DNA of 49,263 nt from Thermaceae bacterium. GTDB lineage: Bacteria > Deinococcota > Deinococci > Deinococcales > Marinithermaceae. Location: the NCBI GenBank assembly GCA_027061845.1, contig JAMOVS010000051.1, positions 1-49,263 on the forward strand. Reading direction: 5' to 3'. A program made the position numbers and the translations under genes. Each line of letters begins with the position of its first letter. Within the stretch, counting starts at the first letter, position 1. Shown here one piece after another: positions 28,907-35,465 of this stretch. The notes under the pieces were generated by a model that saw only the letters and a list, made by a program, of their open reading frames with translations, had not been told where the DNA came from and made no database searches.

Positions 28907-30021
28907 GTCTCCTCGTCGATGAAGAGCTCGGCCTTGATCTCGGCCTCTTCCTCGAGGTTGCCGCCCATCGCCGCCGCCACCACGCCGAGGGCGGCGGCGA
29001 AGCCGGAGAAGGCGAGCACCGCCGGCCGCCCGGCCCAGGAAAGGAGCAGCTCGCGGGGGAAGACCAGGCCGGTCACCAGCGTGAGCCCGAAGACCAGCAC
29101 CCAGAGCGAGAGCATGCCGAGGCCGAGCGTCAGAAAGAGCACGATCCGGGTGCGGGCGAGCTGCTCCCGCCAGCTGCGCTCGTGCCCCAGCCGGCCCAGG
29201 TCCTGCCCCCAGAAGAGGAAGAAGGTCGCGGCCAAAAGCGCGGCCAGGGTGAAGGCCGCGATCGCGCCCGGGGCCAGGCTCGCCGCCAGCGCCCAGGCGT
29301 CGGAGGAGATCAGGAGGTAGACGGTGGAGACCGCCGCCGCCGCGGTGAAGCGGCCGAGGTAGAGGGGCAGCCGCCAGGGGGCGTGCTCCACCACCTGGCG
29401 GAAGACGTCCAGGGGGTCTTGCAAGAAGGTCTGGAGGTAGAAGTTGACCGCGTTCCAGCGCTGGCTCTTTTCCTCCAGCCGGACCACCACCACCGCCTCG
29501 AGGTAGGCCCGGATGCGGGCGAGCTCGTCCTCGAGGTAGGGCTCGGGGACGAGATCCTCGGGGTCGTCGACCGGGCGCATGGGGCCCCGGTCCCGGTGCT
29601 CCAGGCCGAAGAGGTGGCCCAAGAAGTGGAGCACCAGCGCCACGATCTCCTCCACCAGCCGCTCCCCGGAGGAGAGCCTCGAGGTCGAGATCACCGCCAC
29701 CTCGAGCGCCCGGCTGGAAAGCCCCAGGGCGTAGGGGCGGTGGTGGGCGAGCAGCTCGTTGGGGACGACGACCACCGCGAAGTCCCAGCGGCGGTGGAGC
29801 TTTTCGTCCACCGCCAGCTCCAAAAGCGCCACCGGGTCGAGCCCGCCCCGGGGCACGAAGACCCGGCGCTCGGCGTAGGGGGTCTTCCAGTCGTACTCGG
29901 GAAGCTGCTCGGCGAGGAGCTCTTTCACCCGCTCGCGGGCGAGCTCGTAGGCGGCCAGCAGCTCGGGGTCGCGCAGGTCGGCCCCCAGCAACCAGCCCAC
30001 CACCACCTCGTCCCGGGCCAT
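28903..30021 (-). CDS. Membrane protein with metzincin-like domain lacking the catalytic Glu
   Basis: 372 residues. The N-terminal soluble half carries H132-FLG-H136-LFG-L-E-H142, matching the metzincin zinc motif HExxHxxGxxH except that the catalytic Glu is Phe133; Met148 (RGPMRP) fits the Met-turn. Sequence before it resembles archaemetzincin-type folds (SSRALEVAVISTSRL). The C-terminal half (about 215-360) has around four transmembrane segments. It may bind zinc but probably does not cleave peptides by the usual mechanism. It is the last gene of the ferritin-to-antiporter run; TAGCCT at 30031-30036 is 9 nt upstream of the ATG. Confidence 0.7.
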   Translation of the reverse strand: MARDEVVVGWLLGADLRDPELLAAYELARERVKELLAEQLPEYDWKTPYAERRVFVPRGGLDPVALLELAVDEKLHRRWDFAVVVVPNELLAHHRPYALGLSSRALEVAVISTSRLSSGERLVEEIVALVLHFLGHLFGLEHRDRGPMRPVDDPEDLVPEPYLEDELARIRAYLEAVVVVRLEEKSQRWNAVNFYLQTFLQDPLDVFRQVVEHAPWRLPLYLGRFTAAAAVSTVYLLISSDAWALAASLAPGAIAAFTLAALLAATFFLFWGQDLGRLGHERSWREQLARTRIVLFLTLGLGMLSLWVLVFGLTLVTGLVFPRELLLSWAGRPAVLAFSGFAAALGVVAAAMGGNLEEEAEIKAELFIDEET

Positions 30022-30036
30022 CGCCCGTTTAGGCTA

Positions 30037-31146
30037 TCACCGCCGCCGGGTCCACTCCGGCCCGTAGCGGAAGAGCAGCGCCCCCAGCGGCACGCTGAAA
30101 AGCACCAGCAGCACCGCCACCTGGGCGACCAGCGCCTGGCCCTCGGCCAGCGCCAGCGCCCCCAGCACCAGGTTGAACTCCCCCCGGGGCACCAGGTAGA
30201 AGGCGGCCAGCAGCCCCCGCCGGTGGGAAAGCCCGGCGGCCCGGCCGGCCAGGTAGTCGAGCGGCAGCTTGAGCCCGACGGCGAGGAGCGCGAGCCCCAA
30301 GGCGAGACCGGCGTTCGCGCCCAAAAGGCGGACCGCCCCGGCCCCCACCGCCAGGAAGAAAAGCGCCGCCGCCAGGTCCCGCACCGGGAAGAAAAGCCGC
30401 TCGATCCGGTCGCGGAGGCCGAGCCCGGCGGCCACCACCCCGGCCAGGAAGGCGCCCACGCCCTCGCTGGAGCCGAGCAGGTGGAAGAGCACCGCCGTGC
30501 CCACGGTGAAGGCGGTGCCGAAAAGCAGCATCGGCTCGTCCCCCACCCGCTCCAAGAGCGCCGCCAGCCGGGGGGCCAGAAAGCGGGCGGCGAGCAAGAA
30601 GCCGAGCACCAAAAGGGCGCTCGCCGCCACCCCAAAGGCCCCGCCGTGGCCGCCGAAGAGCGCCAGCACCAGGGCGATCAGAAGGTCCTCGAAGACCAGC
30701 ACCCCGAGCACCACCTCGCTCTCCGGCGCCGCCGCCCGGTGCAGCTCGGCGATCAGCTTGGCGATCACCGCGCTGCTGGAGATGTAGACCACGCCGCCAA
30801 AGAGCACCGCGGACTTCAGGTCGAGTCCGAAAAGAAGCCCGAGCGCCGCCCCCAAAAAAAGCGCCAGTGCGTCCACCGCTCCCGCCCGGATCGCCTTTTT
30901 GGAGAGCTCGGAGAGCCGGTCGGGCCCGAACTCGAGCCCCACCGAGAATAAAAGCAACATGAGCCCCAGCGTGGGCAGCGGCTCGAGCGCCCCGGGGTCC
31001 AGCCAGGGCGAGGCCAGAAGTCCCGCCAGCAGGTAGAAGGGAAGCGCCGGGAAGCGAAGCCGGGCGGCCAGCGCCGCCGCCAGCGCCAGGGCCGCCGCCG
31101 CTAGGGCGAAGGCCAAAACCGAAGGATGGAGACCTCCGGTTTCCAA
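30037..31146 (-). CDS. CPA2-family K+/H+ antiporter membrane subunit (KhtU-like)
   Basis: 369 residues, about ten to eleven transmembrane helices, typical Na+/H+-exchanger fold: LLAGLLASPWLDPG, LLLFSVGLEFGPDRLSEL, VYISSSAVIAKLIAEL, VVLGVLVFEDLLIALVLALFG (the acidic transport motif) and GAFLAGVV. TTG 31146 is the start. No C-terminal RCK domain; the preceding gene, 4 nt upstream, supplies a separate RCK_C subunit, as in the KhtTU system. It should exchange K+ (or NH4+/Na+) for H+. Confidence 0.85.
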   Translation of the reverse strand: METGGLHPSVLAFALAAAALALAAALAARLRFPALPFYLLAGLLASPWLDPGALEPLPTLGLMLLLFSVGLEFGPDRLSELSKKAIRAGAVDALALFLGAALGLLFGLDLKSAVLFGGVVYISSSAVIAKLIAELHRAAAPESEVVLGVLVFEDLLIALVLALFGGHGGAFGVAASALLVLGFLLAARFLAPRLAALLERVGDEPMLLFGTAFTVGTAVLFHLLGSSEGVGAFLAGVVAAGLGLRDRIERLFFPVRDLAAALFFLAVGAGAVRLLGANAGLALGLALLAVGLKLPLDYLAGRAAGLSHRRGLLAAFYLVPRGEFNLVLGALALAEGQALVAQVAVLLVLFSVPLGALLFRYGPEWTRRR

Positions 31147-31150
31147 GGCG

Positions 31151-31627
31151 CTAGCAGCCCGCCTCTTTGAACCGGTCGACGGCGGTGCGGGAACCGGCGA
31201 CGATCAACACGTCGCCCACCTCGAGGACCAGGTCCGCCGGCGGGTTGGGATAGAGCGCCTGGTCCTCGCGCAAAACCCCGAGCACGTGCACCCCGGGCGC
31301 CTGGGCCAGCCAGTCCTCGAGCCGCCGCCGGGCGCAGGGGTGGCCGGGCTCGACCTTGACCCACTCGAGCACCAGCTCCTTGACCCGGGTGCGGGCGTCG
31401 CCGACCACCTCGGGGTGGTAGATCACCCCGGCCAGAATCGCCCCGATCTCCCGCGCCTCCTCGTCGGTGAGCTCGAGCTCGGCGGCGGGCTCGTCCTCGT
31501 CGTCCCGGTAAAAGTAGACCTCGCGGGGACCGGTCTGGTGGATCACGATCACCACCCGGTCGCCCCTGGCGGTGTAGACGGTGAACTTGTGCCCCACCCC
31601 CGGGAGCACCGCCTCCTCAACCCGCAT
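31151..31627 (-). CDS. RCK_C-domain regulatory subunit of K+/H+ antiporter (KhtT-like)
   Basis: 158 residues. An N-terminal domain (VEEAVLPGVGHKFTVYTARGDRVVIVIHQTG) characteristic of KhtT precedes an RCK_C/TrkA-C domain (about 80-155: KELVLEWVKVEPGHPCARRRLEDW through DVLIVAGSRTAVDRF). In Bacillus, KhtT gates KhtU and responds to nucleotide and pH. It overlaps the upstream PsiE-like gene by 11 bp and precedes the antiporter gene by 4 nt. Confidence 0.88.
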   Translation of the reverse strand: MRVEEAVLPGVGHKFTVYTARGDRVVIVIHQTGPREVYFYRDDEDEPAAELELTDEEAREIGAILAGVIYHPEVVGDARTRVKELVLEWVKVEPGHPCARRRLEDWLAQAPGVHVLGVLREDQALYPNPPADLVLEVGDVLIVAGSRTAVDRFKEAGC

Positions 31628-32042
31628 GCTTGGGTCCCTCCGGCTGGTACTTGATCGCCAGCGTCCTCGCCGCCACCAAGACCAAGACCCCGGCGGTCCA
31701 GAGCAGCACCCCGGCGGGGTCGAGCAGCTGGTTGTGCAGCCCGATGAAGAGCTCCCGCAGCACGAAGACCGCGCCGGCGTCGAGGAGAACGTGGATGCGC
31801 ACCCGCTCCCACTCGAAGTAGTCGACGAAGGTGCGCACCAGCTCGATCACCACCACCAGGGTGAGCGCGTCCGAAATCAAGAGGTGAAAGGCCTCGGCCA
31901 GGTTGTGCCCCCCCAGGGTCTGGCCGAGGCCGAGGAGAATCCGCGCCACCCCGACGAAGAGCCCGAGCACCAGCACCAAGACGACGATGTTGAAGGCCAG
32001 CTGAACGCTCAGGCGGTAAAACCGGGTGACGGACTCCTGCAC
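31617..32042 (-). CDS. PsiE-like membrane protein
   Basis: 141 residues, four hydrophobic segments separated by SDALTLVVVIELVRTFVDYFEWERVRIHVLLDAG-type loops, which fits the phosphate-starvation-inducible PsiE family. Function unknown. GTG 32042 is exactly 6 nt after TAGGCT (32049-32054), whose first three bases are the stop codon of the upstream DUF1931 gene. This may be an internal leaderless promoter for the antiporter part of the run. Confidence 0.78.
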   Translation of the reverse strand: MQESVTRFYRLSVQLAFNIVVLVLVLGLFVGVARILLGLGQTLGGHNLAEAFHLLISDALTLVVVIELVRTFVDYFEWERVRIHVLLDAGAVFVLRELFIGLHNQLLDPAGVLLWTAGVLVLVAARTLAIKYQPEGPKHAG

Positions 32043-32051
32043 CCCTTTAGC

Positions 32052-32498
32052 CTAAAGCAACAGGTCGAAGACGCGCTCCGCCCGCGCCCAGTGCTCGGTC
32101 TGGGGGTTTTTGAGCCGGGGGTCGATCTCCTTGAGCACCTTGGCCAGCGCCACCACCAGCGCGCCGGCCACCTTGGGGAGCACCTCGCGCACGTCGTCGC
32201 CGACCTCGAGGTCGAGCGGCGGCAGCTTGGCCAGCTGCTCCAGCACCGGCTCCAGCTTCAAGGCCACGTCCATCCGCTCGAACTGGTGGATCGTCTCCTC
32301 CAGCCCCTTGGTGATCGGCAGGTCGGGCCGGTAGATGATGTCCCGGGCGTTGTACTTGGCGTTCTTCTCCGCGATCACCAAGAGGTCGTAGATCTTCTTG
32401 GTCAAAAACTCGGAGACCCGCTTCAAATCGTCCTTGTCCACGTCCAACGACGCCGCCTCGCGGAAGAGGCGCTCGAACTCGGAAACCGCCATCAGCAT
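32052..32498 (-). CDS. DUF1931 histone-fold protein
   Basis: 148 residues starting MLMAVSEFERLFREAASLDVDK. Closely matches the DUF1931 family (structures known from Thermus thermophilus and Aquifex): a double histone-fold in one chain (DVDKDDLKRVSEFLTKKIYDLL, IYRPDLPITKGLEETI) with the conserved end LKNPQTEHWARAERVFDLLL. DNA binding is often presumed from the fold but not established. ATG 32498 has SD GGGGAGG. A GC hairpin separates it from hsp20 upstream. Confidence 0.9.
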   Translation of the reverse strand: MLMAVSEFERLFREAASLDVDKDDLKRVSEFLTKKIYDLLVIAEKNAKYNARDIIYRPDLPITKGLEETIHQFERMDVALKLEPVLEQLAKLPPLDLEVGDDVREVLPKVAGALVVALAKVLKEIDPRLKNPQTEHWARAERVFDLLL

Positions 32499-32523
32499 CG
32501 CGCATCACCTCCCCTTCAAACGG

Positions 32524-32546
32524 GAGGGGGCCCGGCGGGCCCCCTC
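32524..32546 (-). other. Intercistronic hairpin between hsp20 and DUF1931 gene
   Basis: GAGGGGGCCC (32524-32533) pairs with GGGCCCCCTC (32537-32546) around GGC. There is no T-run on the minus strand, so it may be an attenuator or an mRNA stability/processing element that lets hsp20 and distal genes be expressed at different levels. Confidence 0.45.
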
Positions 32547-32562
32547 GGCCGCGAACTCCAGC

Positions 32563-32988
32563 TTACTGCTCCACCTCGATGCTGATCTTCTTGGGCTTCG
32601 CCTCCTCGGCCCGGGGCACGTCGAGGTAGAGCACGCCGTGCTTGAAGCGGGCCTTGGCCTTGGAGAGGTCGAAGGTCGCGGGGACCGCGAAGCTGCGCAC
32701 GAAGGTGCCGTAGGGCCCCTCGACCCGGTGCCAGGTCACCCCCTCCTTCTGCTCGAAGGGGCGCTCGGCCTTGACCGTGAGGGTCTCGTCCTCGGCGACG
32801 ATCTCCACCTTCTCGGGGTCGACCCCGGGGAGGTAGACCGCGAAGTGGAGCCCCTCCTCGTCCTCGAAGACGTCGACGAGCGGGGCGAAGGTGCGGCTCT
32901 CGGCGCGCTGCCCGCGGGGCACCACCATCGCCTGGGCCAGCCGTTCCTGCAGTTCCTCGATCTCCTTGAAGGGATCCCAACGCATCAT
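32563..32988 (-). CDS. Hsp20-family small heat-shock protein
   Basis: 141 residues with the alpha-crystallin domain (about 38-128: LVDVFEDEEGLHFAVYLPGVDPEKVEI, then RVEGPYGTFVRSFAVPATFD, KARFKHGVLYLDVPRAEE) and a C-terminal I-x-I/V anchor (KISIEVEQ). It is an ATP-independent holdase. SD GGGAGG precedes the doublet ATGATG at 32988. Placed between the eRF1-like gene and the DUF1931 gene in the stress run. Confidence 0.93.
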   Translation of the reverse strand: MMRWDPFKEIEELQERLAQAMVVPRGQRAESRTFAPLVDVFEDEEGLHFAVYLPGVDPEKVEIVAEDETLTVKAERPFEQKEGVTWHRVEGPYGTFVRSFAVPATFDLSKAKARFKHGVLYLDVPRAEEAKPKKISIEVEQ

Positions 32989-33003
32989 TTCCCATCACCT
33001 CCC

Positions 33004-34179
33004 TTACCAGCGCACGAGCCCGGCCATGCCGCCGAGCTCGCGGGTAAGCATCTCCTCGGCCTCGCCGCGGACGAACTCGACGCGGGCGCCGTAGGCGTCC
33101 GCGAGCCTCGCGACGAGGTCTTTCAAGGGGCGACGCTCGGGGGCGTCGCAGACCGCCCGAGCCGCCTCCAAGCTCGCGGCGGCGAAGTTTTCCTCGGGGC
33201 AGTAGTAGACCGCTTCCTCCAGCTTCCAGGGGAGGACCCAGAGGTAGACCCGGCCGATCATCAGGGCGTCGAGCACCCGGTCGCGGCCCGCGATGCCCTC
33301 CTCCCGCACCCGCTCGAGGAGTTTCTTCTCCTCCTCGCGCTCGATCCGCTCGAGCTCGGGCCTGACCCGAAGCAGCACCTCGCCGGGCGAGACCCGGGCG
33401 TGCCCCGGCGAGGGCAGCTGGGCGACCACCCGCTCGGCGAGGGCCTTGGGGAGGAAGCTCGCGAAGTAGCTGGTGTCCTCCTCCGGGCCCATCAGGATCA
33501 CCCGCTCGATGCCCCGCTCCTCGACGAAGCGGGCGAGCTCCTGGGCGCGGTTTTTGTAAAAGCGGTGGGTCCACTCGAGGAGCCGGCGGTCGAACTTGTC
33601 CTTGGCGGTGCCGCCCTTGGCGGCGGCGGCAAAGCCGCCCAGGGTCCGGGGGGCGGCGGGGCGGGACTCGGAGAGCCTGCGCCACTCCTCCGGCGCCACC
33701 GCCCGGAAGGCGTCCTCGACCTCCTCGATCTCGCCCAAGAAGACCTCGAAGAGCCGCCAGCGCTCCTTGTCGAGGAGCACCACGCCGTAGCGTTCGTACT
33801 CGTCGAGGGCAAAGAGCAGGGGAGCGACGTAGGGCTCGCCGTAGCGCCCCTCGACCAGGCCGGTTCTGAGGTCCACCACCGGCAGCTCGACCCCGAGGTC
33901 GTAGACCTCGAGCTCCCGGTCGTCGGCGAAGACCGCCCGGGTCACCGCCTGGGGGGCGTCGTGCTCCAGGCGAAAGAGCACCCGATCGGTTAGCTCCCGG
34001 GGCACCCCGAGCGCTTTCAGGGTGTCTTTCGCCCGGATGACGTAGGGCTTTTTCTTGTAGTCGAAGGTGTGCTGGGCGACGTTCGGGTCGGCGGGGTTCA
34101 CCGCCAGGTAGAGCGAGAGCACCGGCGCCGGCCGCTCGGCCCAGCGTCGGATCGCCTTGACCGCCTCCTTCCCCAGCAT
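33004..34179 (-). CDS. Bacterial archaeo-eukaryotic release-factor-like protein (baeRF/VLRF1-type)
   Basis: 391 residues. N-terminal VLSLYLAVNPADPN and the middle domain (VILMGPEEDTSYFASFLPKALAERVV) followed by an L7Ae-like end (RDRVLDALMIGRVYLWVLPWKLEEAVYYCPEENF) fit the bacterial eRF1-like (baeRF) families. No GGQ motif is present, so it is not a peptide-release factor; the region FAAAAKGGTAKDKFDRRLLEWTHRF lies where the second domain begins. Related aeRF1-like proteins include ribosome-associated hibernation or rescue factors. Context with Hsp20 and a ferritin-like protein supports a stress role, by inference. Confidence 0.72.
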   Translation of the reverse strand: MLGKEAVKAIRRWAERPAPVLSLYLAVNPADPNVAQHTFDYKKKPYVIRAKDTLKALGVPRELTDRVLFRLEHDAPQAVTRAVFADDRELEVYDLGVELPVVDLRTGLVEGRYGEPYVAPLLFALDEYERYGVVLLDKERWRLFEVFLGEIEEVEDAFRAVAPEEWRRLSESRPAAPRTLGGFAAAAKGGTAKDKFDRRLLEWTHRFYKNRAQELARFVEERGIERVILMGPEEDTSYFASFLPKALAERVVAQLPSPGHARVSPGEVLLRVRPELERIEREEEKKLLERVREEGIAGRDRVLDALMIGRVYLWVLPWKLEEAVYYCPEENFAAASLEAARAVCDAPERRPLKDLVARLADAYGARVEFVRGEAEEMLTRELGGMAGLVRW

Positions 34180-34190
34180 CGCGCCCTCCC

Positions 34191-34640
34191 TTAAGCCCCC
34201 TCGGCGTAGGGGTCGAGCTTGGAGAGGACCTCGAGGAGCTCGCGGTAGTTCTGCTCCTCCTCCTCCTTGATGCGCTCGAAGAGCCGCTTGATCTCGGGGT
34301 CGCCAAGGCCGTAGGCCTCCTCGATGTAGCGGATGCGGTCGGCCTTCTCCGACTCCAGGGCCTCGAGGAGCTCCTGCCAGGTGGCCCCTTCCCTGACCTC
34401 CGGGGGCGGGGGCGGCGTGCCCCCGAGCGCCTTGATGCGCTCGGCCAGGAGCTCGGCGTGCCGCTTCTCGCGCCGGGCGATCCGCAAGAGCACCTCCCGG
34501 AGCTCGGGGTAGGGCACCCCCTTGGCCGCCTCCTCGACGACCTTCGCGTCGGCCAGCTCGTCCTGGTAGCGCTCCTTTAATACCTCCAGCAAAAGCCGCT
34601 TCTTTCGCTCCGGCAGTTTCGCGATCCAGCTCGCCGCCAT
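34191..34640 (-). CDS. Ferritin-like (rubrerythrin-type) four-helix protein
   Basis: 149 residues from ATG 34640 (MAASWIAKLPERKK), SD GGGAGG. Helix pairs RLLLEVLKERYQDELADAKVVEEAA and ELREVLLRIARREKRHAELL include the diiron motif ExxH (EKRH). In the second half, ESEKADRIRYIEEAY and KRLFERIKEEEEQNYRELL, the second ExxH position reads EEQN with Asn where His is usual, so a full di-iron site is uncertain. First gene of the run down to 28903, behind a promoter overlapped by a Fur-type palindrome. Confidence 0.8.
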   Translation of the reverse strand: MAASWIAKLPERKKRLLLEVLKERYQDELADAKVVEEAAKGVPYPELREVLLRIARREKRHAELLAERIKALGGTPPPPPEVREGATWQELLEALESEKADRIRYIEEAYGLGDPEIKRLFERIKEEEEQNYRELLEVLSKLDPYAEGA

Positions 34641-34659
34641 GCCGCCTCCCTTCCCCCTT

Positions 34660-34688
34660 AGGCTAGCGCTTGATAATGGCATTGTCAA
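34660..34688 (-). promoter_or_regulatory. Sigma-70-type promoter of the ferritin-like operon
   Basis: On the minus strand: TTGACA (34688-34683), a 17-bp spacer, TAGCCT (34665-34660), then a 19-nt leader with SD GGGAGG before ATG 34640. This is the best consensus promoter in the window. Confidence 0.75.
34670..34688. promoter_or_regulatory. Fur/PerR-type palindrome over the -35
   Basis: TTGATAATG-G-CATTGTCAA is a 9-1-9 inverted repeat with a single mismatch, resembling the Fur-family box. It covers the -35 and the upstream half of the spacer of the ferritin-like promoter. A metal- or peroxide-responsive repressor of the Fur family is a plausible binder; no such gene is in the window. Confidence 0.55.
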
Positions 34689-34723
34689 CTCCTTTGCGCG
34701 CTAAATAATCATAAGCGGCGGGG

Positions 34724-34746
34724 TACAATCCTGGGACAAAGGAGGA
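34724..34746 (+). promoter_or_regulatory. -10 and SD of the TPR-protein gene
   Basis: TACAAT at 34724-34729 and SD GGAGGA at 34741-34746 stand upstream of GTG 34751. No clear -35 is visible. Divergent from the ferritin-like promoter. Confidence 0.5.
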
Positions 34747-34750
34747 AGCC

Positions 34751-35437
34751 GTGCGTCGACTGCTTGTGCTTCTGGTCGTTTCGTTCTCCGCCCTGGCCTT
34801 CGCCGGGGCCGCCGAGCTCCTCGCCGAGGGCCAGTTCCAGGCCGCCTACCAGGCCGCGGTCGAGGAGGGGGACTGGGTGCAGGCCGCCCGGGCGGCGAGC
34901 TTTTACGCCATCTACCAGGCCCAGGACAAGAAGGAGCGGGCGGCCTGGTTTTCGAAGGCCGAGGCCGCGGCCAAAAGGGCGATCAAGGAGGACCCCCAAA
35001 ACCCCGAGGCCTACTTTGAGCTGGCCCGGGCGCTGGGGCGCCTGGCCCAGTACCGCGGCATTCTGCAGAGCCTCTCGCTGGCCTCGGCGGTCAAGGAAAA
35101 CCTGGACAAGGCGCTGAAACTGAAGCCCGACTACGCCAGCGCCCTGGTGGCGCTGGCGCTTTGGCACCTGGAGCTCTCCCAAAAGGGGGTGGGCTGGCTC
35201 TACGGCGCCAGCGAGAAGAAGGTAATCCCGCTCTTTGAGAAGGCGATCCAGCTCGAGCCCGACCAGATCATCCACCGCTACGAATACGCCAAGGCCCTGG
35301 CCCGGCTGGGCAAGACCCAGGAGGCCTTAAAGCAGCTCGAGGTCGCCCTCTCGCTGCCCCCCAAGGACGCCCGCGACGAGTACGTGCTGAAAGAGGCCCA
35401 GGAGCTCTTCGACGAGCTCCTGAAGAAGCTCAAGTAA
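34751..35437 (+). CDS. Exported TPR-repeat protein
   Basis: 228 residues from GTG 34751 with SD GGAGGA. A signal peptide (RRLLVLLVVSFSALAFAGAA) precedes TPR-like helical pairs: AIKEDPQNPEAYFELARALGRLAQYRG, ALKLKPDYASALVALALWH, AIQLEPDQIIHRYEYAKALARLGK and ALKQLEVALSLPP. It should act as a periplasmic or surface protein-binding scaffold. Partner unknown. It ends at a strong bidirectional terminator shared with gyrB. Confidence 0.85.
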   Translation: MRRLLVLLVVSFSALAFAGAAELLAEGQFQAAYQAAVEEGDWVQAARAASFYAIYQAQDKKERAAWFSKAEAAAKRAIKEDPQNPEAYFELARALGRLAQYRGILQSLSLASAVKENLDKALKLKPDYASALVALALWHLELSQKGVGWLYGASEKKVIPLFEKAIQLEPDQIIHRYEYAKALARLGKTQEALKQLEVALSLPPKDARDEYVLKEAQELFDELLKKLK

Positions 35438-35465
35438 AAGGGGCGGGCTTTGCCCGCCCCTTTTT
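35436..35465. terminator. Bidirectional terminator between TPR gene and gyrB
   Basis: GGGGCGGGC (35440-35448) pairs perfectly with GCCCGCCCC (35452-35460), loop TTT, followed by TTTTT (35461-35465) on the plus strand and by TTTT (35439-35436) on the minus strand. It touches both stop codons. Confidence 0.9.

Noticed and set aside
27517-30951. Very long plus-strand open frame (over 1,100 residues)
   Set aside because: Its composition (Gly/Arg/Pro then Glu/Gln/His-rich) is the mirror of the lipoprotein and of the minus-strand antiporter genes; a high-GC shadow.
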